Made by a program: the position numbers and the translations under genes. A stretch of 64,000 nucleotides of DNA from Myxococcales bacterium (GTDB lineage Bacteria > Myxococcota_A > Polyangia > Palsa-1104 > JAEUJZ01), in contig JAEUJZ010000104.1 in assembly GCA_016794505.1 (NCBI GenBank), forward strand, positions 1 to 64,000, written 5' to 3'. The notes beneath the pieces were generated by a model. That model was not told the origin of the DNA. It worked only from the letters and a program-made list of their open reading frames with translations, and searched no databases. This document shows, one piece after another, positions 49,185 to 58,300 of this stretch (position 1 is its first letter; every line of letters begins with the position of its first letter).

Positions 49185-52100
49185 GCGACAGCAGCGGGAG
49201 CAGCGGGAGCAGCGGGAGCAGCGGGAGCAGCGGGAGCAGCGGGAACAAATCGACCAGCTTTCTCCTCTGCAGCGGGCGACCCTGGCCGTAAAGACGCTGC
49301 GGGCGCGCCTGGACGCAGTGACGGCCCAAGCGCACGAGCCGATCGCTCTAGTTGGCATGTCCTGCCGTTTTCCCGGCGGCGCCAACAGCCCCGAAGCCCT
49401 GTGGCAGCTTCTGCGTCAGGGCGGCGACGGCACATCGGACGTTCCCGATGGGCGCTGGGATCAAAAGGCTTTCTATTCGCCCGATCCAGACGCGGTGGGC
49501 CGGATGTACGTCACGCGCAGCGGCTTCCTGCGCGACTGGTCCGTCGATGGCTTCGACGCCGGGCTGTTCCGCCTGTCGCCGCTGGAAGCAAACGGCCTGG
49601 ACCCGCAGCAGCGCCTGCTGCTGGAGCTTTCCTGGGAAGCGCTGGAAGACGCCGGCATCGCCGCCGATAGCCTGGTTGGCAGCCAGACCGGCGTGTTCGT
49701 CGGCATCGCGACCAACGACTACGGCCACATCGCGATGCAGGCCGGCTTCGAAAACCTGTCGCCCTACGTCGGCACCGGCAACGCCATGAACACCGCGGCC
49801 GGGCGTTTGTCGTTCTTCTTTGGATTTCGCGGGCCAACGCTGGCGCTCGACACGGCCTGTTCTTCGTCGCTGGCCGCCTTGCATCTGGCCATCCACAGCC
49901 TGCGTCGGGGAGAGTGCAGCCTGTGCTTGGTCGCCGGCGTGAACCTGATCCTGTCGCCGATGATCAACGTGTTCTATTCGCGCATGCGGGCGCTGGCCCC
50001 CGACGGGCGCTGCAAGGCGTTCGATGCGGCCGCCGACGGCATGGTGCGGGGCGAAGGTGGCGCGGTGCTGGTCCTAAAGCGCTGGTCCGATGCCCGGCGC
50101 GACAGTGACCGAGTGCTGGCCGTGCTGCGCGGATCGGCCTGCAACCACGACGGCCACGCCAGCGGCCTGACCGTGCCCAGTGGGACCGCGCAGCGGCAGG
50201 TCTTGCGAGCGGCGCTGACCGACGCTCAGCTTGCGCCGCAGGATGTCACGTTCGTCGAAGCGCATGGCACCGGCACGCCGCTTGGCGATCCCATCGAGGC
50301 GAACGCGCTGATCGATGTCCTGGGCGCCAGGCGCAGCGCCAACGCACCGCTGTTTCTGGGCTCGGCCAAGGCCAATGTCGGCCACCTGGAAGCCGCGGCA
50401 GGCCTGGTGGGCCTGATCAAAGCCGTGCAGATGCTGCGCCACCGCGAAATTCCACCACAGCCCCACTTTCAGCGCCTGAACCCGCAGATTCAGCCGGAAC
50501 CTGGACACAACGCCCCGCCGCTGTGTGTGCCGACGACTCTTCTGAGATGGCCAGACGAGCGCCCGCCGATCATCGGCGTTAGCTCATTCGGCATGAGCGG
50601 CACCAACGTCCACGTGCTTCTGTCGGCCGCGCCCGAGGGTGAAGCGATCCGCCCGCCGTCGCTATCACTTCAGCCGCTGATGCTGCCGCTGTCGGCCGCC
50701 AGCCCGCCGGCCCTGCAGGACTTGGCGCTGCGCTATCGCGACTGGCTGGAGCAGGCTGGCCCCTTGTCGAACGGCGATGCGGTCGCGCTGTGCGCCGCAG
50801 CCCTGCACGGGCGCTCTCGACTTGGTCATCGTCTGGCGGTTGCCGGGCGTTCAGCGACGGATCTGCGAGCCGCACTGGATGCCTATCTGGCCCGCGAGAT
50901 TCACCCGCGGGTTGCCATGGGCCAAGCGCCCGAGGGGCCAGCGCCGCGCGTGGCCTTCGTTTTTTCGGGCCACAGCGGTCACCACGTCGGCATGGGCCGC
51001 GATCTGTGGACCGACTGGCCGCCCTTCCGCGAAGCGTTTTCCGCCTGTGACGATGCCTTTGCGCCATATCTCGATCAGCCGCTGCAGCGCGAGCTTTTCG
51101 CTGACGACGCAGCCACCCGTTGGGGCCGCCCCGACATCGTGCAGCCGCTGGTCTTCGCCCTGCAGGTCGGGCTGGCCGCCACGTGGCGCAGCCTGGGCCT
51201 TGTGCCCGACGCCGTCGTGGGCCACAGCATGGGCGAAATCGCCGCCGCCCATGTCGCCGGCGCGCTCAGCCTGGCCGACGCGGCGCGCCTGTGTGCGCTG
51301 CGCAGTCGCCTTTTGGCGGGTCTGCAGGGTCAGGGGGCGATGGCCGTCGTGGCCCTGCCCATGGACGAAGCGCAGGCGCTGCTGCACGGACGCGAAGACC
51401 GGCTGGGCATCAGCGCCGAAAATGGCCCGATGTCGACGGTGCTGGGCGGTGATGCGACGGCCTTGCAGGCGCTGCTGGCCGAGCTTGCGGCGCGCAATGT
51501 GTTCACCCGACGCGTGGCCGCCGGAGCGGCCGGACACAGCCCGCAGATGGATCCGCTGCTGCCCGAGCTTGTCAGGGCCCTGCAGCCGATGACCGCGCAG
51601 CCGGCTACGCTGCCGCTGTATTCGACGGTGACGGGCGCTCGATTGTCCCAGGCGCCGGGTCCGGACTACTGGGCGTCCAACCTGCGTCAGCCGGTCCTGT
51701 TTGCGCGCACCATTGCCCACATGGCTCGCGAGGGCTGCGAAGCCTTCGTCGAGATCGGTCCCAGCCCGCTGCTGCTGGGCGCCATCGAACAGACGCTGCG
51801 CCCGCAGGGGGGAAGTATCACGCTCGTGCCCTCGCACAAGGCAGGGGAAGCGGGTCTTCTGACCTTGGCCACATCGCTTGCCAAGCTGTTCGCAAGCGGC
51901 ATCGAGCCCGATCCCCAGGTCCTGTACGCCGGCCCCCACCCGCCGGTCGATCTGCCCAAGTACCCCTTCGTGCGCGAGCGCCACTGGGTCGACGTGCCTG
52001 CCTTTCTGCCCGCCGATCAGCGCCGCACCGTGGGCCAAGCTGCGGCGGGAACCGCCGATCGCCCACTGCCGTCGTGGCAGCCGATCCGACTTCAGCCCGT

Positions 52101-55100
52101 CGACGATCCCCAGGCGCTGTACTGGCAAGTGACCGTGCCGGCAGACAGCGCGCTGCTGCGGGGCCTGTCGCTGCAGGGGATCCGCGCCCTGCCGATAGGC
52201 GGCCTGTGGCGCCTGGCACAGACGGCGGCGGCTGAGCACCCGGCGGCCTGGCTGGATCTGGACGTGCTCGATGGGCTGCCGCTGACCGATGGCCAAGCCG
52301 TCGAGCTGCAAGCGGTGCTACGCCAGCGCAGCGGCGATGATCCGACGCTGAGCATCCATGGGCGCAGCCGGGAATCGAGCCCGGACGCCGCGGCCCCGCC
52401 CTATCGACCGCTGCTGCGCGCCCGGCTGCGCAAGGCGCCCCCCCTTGTGGAGTCATCGTCGCTGGACCAAGTGCTGACGCGCTGCCAGCCGCCGCCGCTG
52501 AACGACGCGAAGGGTGCGATGGACTCCCTCGACTCAGCGAACTCGCTCGACGCGCTGCTGGTGCCGCTGCGGGCTCGCGGCCTGCACATTGATCAGAACA
52601 TCCAGAACATCCGGGACATCTGCAGCGTCTGGGACCTCGGCCCGCAGCACGATCCAAGCGACTCGACCGACGTCGATGCGCCGCGGGGCCATGGCCAGCC
52701 GTCCCCAGCACTGCACATCCTGCGCGGACCCGATGGGCAAGCCAGCGAGCTTCTGATCGATCTGTCGCCGCACCAGCCGCAGCCGTTCTTGGGCGCGCCA
52801 CCTGCGCCTCGACTCGACGAGCCCACCGAACAGGAACGCAGCGCGGCGTCCGAGTCGCCCGCCCCCGGCGTCCCGCTAACCAGCATGCTGTCTGGGCCTT
52901 GGGTCGAGCTTCTGGGCGCCGGCATCTCGTTCCTTTCGGGCGGACGGCCCGAGCCGCCGGTTTTTGGCGACGTGCTGTGGCCCAGCAGCGCTCGCCTTTG
53001 GGTCTGGGCTGCAGCACGGAACGCCGCTCCGATCCGCTACATCCACATCGCGCGTCCAGCCGGCCCGCCGACCGAATCGACGCTGGCGGCGGAGCGTAGC
53101 CCGATCGACGGCGTGTGTTCGCGATCGCCGCAAGGAGATGTCAGCCTGTTCGATGGCGCGGGGCAGCAGGTCGGCGCGCTGCGGGGACTGACCCTGCGTG
53201 AACCCCCGCGCAGCCTGTCCCGCCAAGTGGTGGCGCAGCGCTTCGAGCGCTGGATCTACGAACAGACCTGGCTCGAACAGCCATTGGCCGCATCGCAGGC
53301 GACGGGACCGCGAGCCTGGCTGATCGTGGCCGAAAAGAGCGGTCTTGCACGGGCGCTGGCCGATTGGCTGCGCCGGCGCGGCGATGTGGTCTCTTTGGCC
53401 CAACCCAGCCTCGACCCGCGACCGCGAACCGCGATGCATCTAACCTGGCCAGCCGGGGATCGGGCCGCACTGTCGGGCGTCCTTCGGCATGTCGTCGCAG
53501 CCATGCCAGCGACGATGAAGCTGGATGGAGTCGTGGCGCTTTGTGCAGCGGACGATGCGCACAGCACGCAGGCAGCACCGCTTGTCGACCGCGTACGTGC
53601 GGCCGTGCAGGCAGGACCCCAGGTCTTGCTGGATCTGTTGCAGGTGCTGCCGGACGTGGCCCCCGAAGCCCGCCTGGTCCTGGTGACGGAGCGCGCTCAG
53701 AGTGGTGCCAGCCTTGGCTCTGCCGCCGACGCTGCACAGACCGCGCGCCCCGGTGCGACTGAAGCGGCGGCGCTGCAGTCAATGGTCTGGGGCATGGGCA
53801 AGGTCATCGCTCTGGAACATCCCGCCTGCTTTGCTCGCTTGGTGGACCTCGATCTCGGCGTAGATCCGGGGACAGCTCAGACGCCAGATCAGGCACCAAT
53901 GCAGGCGCCGGATGCGGCGCTCGACGCGGGCCCCCTTCCGCCGCCGGCGCAGGCCGTCTTGGCCGCGCTGTGTGATGAGCTAGCGGTCGCACTGCAGCCA
54001 TCACCAGCGAATGACGAAGACTTCGTCGCGCTGCGTCCCGGTCGACGGCAGGTGCTGCGCTTGGCTCGCGCTGGGGGGCCCGTCTTCCCCGCCACGCCGC
54101 TTTCGCTGCGACCGGATGCGCAGTACCTGATCACCGGCGGCATCAGCGGCATCGGACACGGCCTGGCGCGCTGGCTGGCCGACCGCGGAGCCCGCCACAT
54201 CGCCGTGGTCGCGCGACGCTCTTTGCCCTCAATAAAGGACCTGCCGACCTTGCCCGCCGATAGCGGCGAGGCTCGTGCGCTGCGCCTGATCGCGTCACTG
54301 CAAGCGCGCGGAGTGAAAGTCACGGTGTTTGCCGCGGATGTCGCGGACCTGCCCGCGATGCAAGCCGTGCTGGCGGCCTTGGCCGACCGACCGCTGGCCG
54401 GCGTTCTGCACGCAGCGGGTGTATCGGATCCGCGGGCGCTGGCGCAGACCGACGCAGCACAGCTTGCTCGACTGCTGCGACCCAAGGTGTTGGGTACGCT
54501 GGTGCTCGATCACCTGCTGCAAGGCCAAGGCAGCGCCGACGGCTTGGACTTCTTTGTGTGCTTTTCTTCGGCGGCCGCGGTGTGGGGTGGTGCAGGGCTG
54601 GGTCCATATGCCGCTGCCAACCAGTTCATGGACGAGCTTGCCGCGCAGCGACAGCGGGCCGGCCGTCCCATGCTCAGCATCAACTGGGGCGGCTGGGCCG
54701 GGTACGGCATGGCCACCGAAGAGGTGCAGCGGATCGCGACGCAGATGGGCTTGTATTCGGTGCCCGCCGATCAGCTGGTCGAAGCGCTGGATGCCGTGCT
54801 GCAGAGCCGGCGAAGCGGCCTGACCATCGGCCCGATCGACTGGAGCCGCTTCAAGCCCGTGTTCGAAGCCCGCAAGCGACGCCCGCTGTTCGAACGCCCC
54901 GATCTGGTGGCTGGCCCCCCACCCGAACCATCGCCCGACGCCGATTCCAGCGCCGACGCTGCCGCCGTCGCTTTCGTCGCCCAGCTTCGCGATCTGCCAC
55001 CGCTGGCGGCCCGCTTGCTTCTGCAAGAACACGTCCGTGCCCAGGCCGCCCAGGTCCTGGGAATCGTGGATGCAAACCGCCTGCTGCCCGACCAAGGATT

Positions 55101-55386
55101 TTTCCAGCTGGGCATGGACTCCGTGATGAGCATCCGACTGCGCAACGGGCTTGAGCGCAGCCTGCAGCAGACGCTGCCACCGACCCTGGCCTTCGAGCAC
55201 CCCACCGTCGAGCGCCTGGCGTCCTATTTGGCTGAGTTTTTGTCGCTGCCGGCCATCGACGATTCGCCGGCTTCGACCGCCGCCCCAACCGCTGCTCCGT
55301 CGTCCTTGGACAGCCTATCCGAAGAGGATCTGACCGCTCTGCTGATGGCAGAGCTGGCCGATGAATCGCCCGTGGAGCCCCGATGA
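49177..55386 (+). CDS. PksE: extension module 7 (KS-AT-inactive DH-KR-ACP)
   Basis: 2069 residues. The N-terminus is MNERQ followed by six REQ units, then a normal docking helix. KS Cys228 with EAHGTGT. The AT has Ser684 (GHSMGE) but FSGHSGHH at 597-604 where GQGxQ is usual, and AAGHS (His787) at the extender-selectivity motif, so a non-standard extender is likely. The region after it has DH size, but the catalytic His is Leu997 (LSLQGIRALP keeps only Gly and Pro of HxxxGxxxxP) and I find no DxxxQ; it should be inactive. KR: TGGISGIG, Ser, Tyr1811, Asn, AVWG and no LDD, A-type, active. ACP GMDSV (Ser1982). Expected outcome: a beta-hydroxyl that is not eliminated. It overlaps PksF by 4 bp. Confidence 0.96.
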   Translation: MNERQQREQREQREQREQREQREQIDQLSPLQRATLAVKTLRARLDAVTAQAHEPIALVGMSCRFPGGANSPEALWQLLRQGGDGTSDVPDGRWDQKAFYSPDPDAVGRMYVTRSGFLRDWSVDGFDAGLFRLSPLEANGLDPQQRLLLELSWEALEDAGIAADSLVGSQTGVFVGIATNDYGHIAMQAGFENLSPYVGTGNAMNTAAGRLSFFFGFRGPTLALDTACSSSLAALHLAIHSLRRGECSLCLVAGVNLILSPMINVFYSRMRALAPDGRCKAFDAAADGMVRGEGGAVLVLKRWSDARRDSDRVLAVLRGSACNHDGHASGLTVPSGTAQRQVLRAALTDAQLAPQDVTFVEAHGTGTPLGDPIEANALIDVLGARRSANAPLFLGSAKANVGHLEAAAGLVGLIKAVQMLRHREIPPQPHFQRLNPQIQPEPGHNAPPLCVPTTLLRWPDERPPIIGVSSFGMSGTNVHVLLSAAPEGEAIRPPSLSLQPLMLPLSAASPPALQDLALRYRDWLEQAGPLSNGDAVALCAAALHGRSRLGHRLAVAGRSATDLRAALDAYLAREIHPRVAMGQAPEGPAPRVAFVFSGHSGHHVGMGRDLWTDWPPFREAFSACDDAFAPYLDQPLQRELFADDAATRWGRPDIVQPLVFALQVGLAATWRSLGLVPDAVVGHSMGEIAAAHVAGALSLADAARLCALRSRLLAGLQGQGAMAVVALPMDEAQALLHGREDRLGISAENGPMSTVLGGDATALQALLAELAARNVFTRRVAAGAAGHSPQMDPLLPELVRALQPMTAQPATLPLYSTVTGARLSQAPGPDYWASNLRQPVLFARTIAHMAREGCEAFVEIGPSPLLLGAIEQTLRPQGGSITLVPSHKAGEAGLLTLATSLAKLFASGIEPDPQVLYAGPHPPVDLPKYPFVRERHWVDVPAFLPADQRRTVGQAAAGTADRPLPSWQPIRLQPVDDPQALYWQVTVPADSALLRGLSLQGIRALPIGGLWRLAQTAAAEHPAAWLDLDVLDGLPLTDGQAVELQAVLRQRSGDDPTLSIHGRSRESSPDAAAPPYRPLLRARLRKAPPLVESSSLDQVLTRCQPPPLNDAKGAMDSLDSANSLDALLVPLRARGLHIDQNIQNIRDICSVWDLGPQHDPSDSTDVDAPRGHGQPSPALHILRGPDGQASELLIDLSPHQPQPFLGAPPAPRLDEPTEQERSAASESPAPGVPLTSMLSGPWVELLGAGISFLSGGRPEPPVFGDVLWPSSARLWVWAAARNAAPIRYIHIARPAGPPTESTLAAERSPIDGVCSRSPQGDVSLFDGAGQQVGALRGLTLREPPRSLSRQVVAQRFERWIYEQTWLEQPLAASQATGPRAWLIVAEKSGLARALADWLRRRGDVVSLAQPSLDPRPRTAMHLTWPAGDRAALSGVLRHVVAAMPATMKLDGVVALCAADDAHSTQAAPLVDRVRAAVQAGPQVLLDLLQVLPDVAPEARLVLVTERAQSGASLGSAADAAQTARPGATEAAALQSMVWGMGKVIALEHPACFARLVDLDLGVDPGTAQTPDQAPMQAPDAALDAGPLPPPAQAVLAALCDELAVALQPSPANDEDFVALRPGRRQVLRLARAGGPVFPATPLSLRPDAQYLITGGISGIGHGLARWLADRGARHIAVVARRSLPSIKDLPTLPADSGEARALRLIASLQARGVKVTVFAADVADLPAMQAVLAALADRPLAGVLHAAGVSDPRALAQTDAAQLARLLRPKVLGTLVLDHLLQGQGSADGLDFFVCFSSAAAVWGGAGLGPYAAANQFMDELAAQRQRAGRPMLSINWGGWAGYGMATEEVQRIATQMGLYSVPADQLVEALDAVLQSRRSGLTIGPIDWSRFKPVFEARKRRPLFERPDLVAGPPPEPSPDADSSADAAAVAFVAQLRDLPPLAARLLLQEHVRAQAAQVLGIVDANRLLPDQGFFQLGMDSVMSIRLRNGLERSLQQTLPPTLAFEHPTVERLASYLAEFLSLPAIDDSPASTAAPTAAPSSLDSLSEEDLTALLMAELADESPVEPR
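49192..49245 (+). repeat. Sixfold 9-bp tandem repeat at the PksE N-terminus
   Basis: Five perfect copies of cagcgggag and a sixth with one change (cagcgggaa) encode (REQ)6 directly after the start. As protein it extends the charged coiled helix that should dock to PksD. As DNA it is a slippage-prone in-frame minisatellite. Confidence 0.92.
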
Positions 55387-58300
55387 AGACCCCGTCCGAA
55401 AGCACCGCCGCGCCCGACGAAAAGACCGATGTCCTGCGCCGCGCCCTAGTCGAGATTCGTGAGCTTCGGGCCCGCGTGCAGGCCGCCGAGTCCGCCACCC
55501 GCGAGTCCATCGCCGTGCTCGGCATCGGCTGCCGTTTTCCCGGGGGTGCGGATAGCCCGGCGGCCTTGTGGCGACAGCTGCTGGCGGGCAACGACGCGAC
55601 GGGGGACGTCCCACCCGATCGCTGGGATGCCGGCGCGCTGTACGACCCCAACCCCGACGTCCCAGGACGCATGCACGTGCGGCGCGGGGCCTTTCTGCGC
55701 GATGTCTATGGCTTCGATGAGGCGTTCTTTGGCATCTCGGCCCGCGAAGCGCGCAGCATGGACCCGCAGCAGCGCCTGTTTCTGGAGGTAGCCTGGGAAG
55801 CCCTGGAAGACGCGGCCTGTGCCCCCGACCGTCTTCACAGCAGCCGCACCGGCGTGTTCGTCGGCATCTCGGGCAGTGACTATGGCCAGCTCCTGTCTCC
55901 CGGCCTGGATCTGCGACAGCCCGATCTGTCTGGCGTCGACCCGTATGTTGGCTTGACTGCGTACAGCTTTGCGGCGGGGCGGCTGTCGTATGCCCTGGGT
56001 CTGCAGGGTCCAGCGCTCGCTATTGATACCGCGTGTTCGTCGTCGCTGGTCTCGGTTCACCTGGCCTGTCAAAGCCTTCGCCTGCGCGAATGCGATGTGG
56101 CCCTGGCCGGCGGTGTGAACCTGATGCTGTCGCCGATGACGCACTACGTGCTGTGCAAGGGCCGCGTGCTTTCGCCCGATGGGCGCTGCCGGACCTTCGA
56201 TGCGCGGGCCGATGGCTACGCTCGCGGTGAAGGCTGTGGTGTGGTCGTGCTGCGGCGTCTGCGCGATGCGCTGGCGGCGGGGGACCGCATCGTGGCGGTA
56301 ATCCGCGGCTCGGCAGTGAACCAGGACGGCCCATCCAGCGGGCTGACGGTGCCAAGCGGAGCGGCGCAGCAGGCGGTGATCCGCGCCGCTCTGCGTGCAG
56401 CCGCTGTGCCCCCGTCGGCCATCGACTATGTCGAAGCACATGGGACCGCGACGCCGCTTGGCGACCCCATCGAAGCGCGAGCCCTGGCCGCCGCGCTGTC
56501 GGAAGGGCGCCCGCCCGAGCGCCCGCTTTTGATCGGATCGCTAAAGACCAACATCGGCCACTTGGAAGCCAGCGCCGGGGTAGCCGGGCTGATCAAAGCG
56601 GCGCTGTCGCTATCGCACGCTCGCATCCCGGGCCAGCTACACCTGCAGCAGCCCAGTCCGCACATCGACTGGTCCAAGCTGCCGCTTCGCGTAGTCACCG
56701 CGCCGATAGACTTCCCGCCAACGGATGTCCCAGGCAGCGACGCAGCACCGCGAGCAAGCCTGGCCGGGGTTTCCTCGTTTGGCGCCAGCGGCACCAATGC
56801 CCACGCGATCCTGGAAGCCCCACCAGCGCCGCGTCCCACGACCCCGCCTTCGCGCCCAGCAGAGCTGCTTCTGCTGTCGGCTCGCAGCCCTGCCGCGCTG
56901 CGTGTTCTGGCCGAAAGCTACGCCGATCGCCTGGACCATCTGACGGGCGATGACTGGGTCGATTTCTGTTACACCGCCGTCACCGGACGAGCCTTGCGCA
57001 TGCCGCAGCGGCTGGCGGTCCTGGGCACGGGGGCGGCTCAGCTGGCTGCCAGGCTGCGCGCGGCCGCGCAAGACACGGGCGATGCCAGCGACGGAATCTA
57101 TCGCTCGGCCGGACCGCGAAGCACAGCGCCCAAGGTGGCCGTCCTGTTCCCCGGCCAGGGCGCGCAGCGAGTCGGCATGGGAACCCAGCTGGCTGCCAGT
57201 CAGCCGGTGTTTCGCCGCTGCCTGGAAGAGTGCGGCACTCTGCTGCAGTCCCACCTGGATGTGCCGCTGTCCACACTGCTGTCTCCATCCGCAGACCCGC
57301 GATTTCTAAGCAACACCGCGTATGCTCAGCCGGCCCTGTTTGCCTTCGAGTGGGCGCTATGGACGCTGTATCGATCGCTGGGCGTCGAGCCGGTCGCGCT
57401 GTTTGGCCACTCCGTCGGTGAATACGTCGCGGCCTGCGCTGCCGGCGTGATGTCGCTGGCCGATGCACTGCAATTGGTAGCCCTGCGCGGTCGTCTGATG
57501 GCGCAGGCCCCAGGCGACGGAGGCATGGCTGCCCTGTTCGCATCCGAAGCCGATGTGGCGCGGCTGCTTGAGCCCTATTCCGGTCAGCTGGCCACGGCCG
57601 CCCTGAACGGTCCCAGCGAGACCGTCGTGTCCGGCGATCGACGCGCGCTTGATGCGCTGTTGGCCGCCTTCGCCGCACGGGGCGGACGCAGCCAGCGCCT
57701 GCTTGTTTCGCACGCCTTTCATTCGCCGCTGATGGATCCAGTTCTAGCCCCGCTGACCAGCGCTGTCGCTGCCGTGCGTCTAAGCCCGCCGCGTCTGCCC
57801 GTCGTGCTATGCACCAGCGGGCGCCTGGCCTGGGACGAGCTTGCGCACCCTGCGTACTACGCGACGCAGGCGCGGGCCGCAGTGCGCTTCGCCGACGCGG
57901 TGTCCACGTTGCGCACGCTGGGCGTCGAGGTCTTTCTGGAACTGGGCCCCGGCACCCAGCTAAGCAGCCTGCTGCGACGCAGCGACGCGGCGCAGGGCAC
58001 ATCGATCGTGTCTGCCCAGCGCCCGCCCCGCGCGACCGATGCAACCGCACTGTTCGATCCGCCAGAGTCCACTCAGCTGCAGGCCAGCTTGGCCGCCTTG
58101 CACACGGCGGGTGTGAACCTGTCGCTGGACGCGCTGTACGCCGAAGAAGCCCGCCGCAAGCAGGCCCTGCCGACCTATCCCTTTCAGCGCCGGCGGCATG
58201 TCGCGGAAGCGATCGACATCGCCCAGAAGGCGCCCGACGGGGAAGCAGGCCGGACCGCCCCAACGCCGCGCAGCCTGCTCGGCCAGCGGCTGCAGAGCCC

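Noticed and set aside
49192..49245. CRISPR-like or mobile repeat
   Set aside because: Units are contiguous without spacers, in frame, and encode a coiled docking helix.
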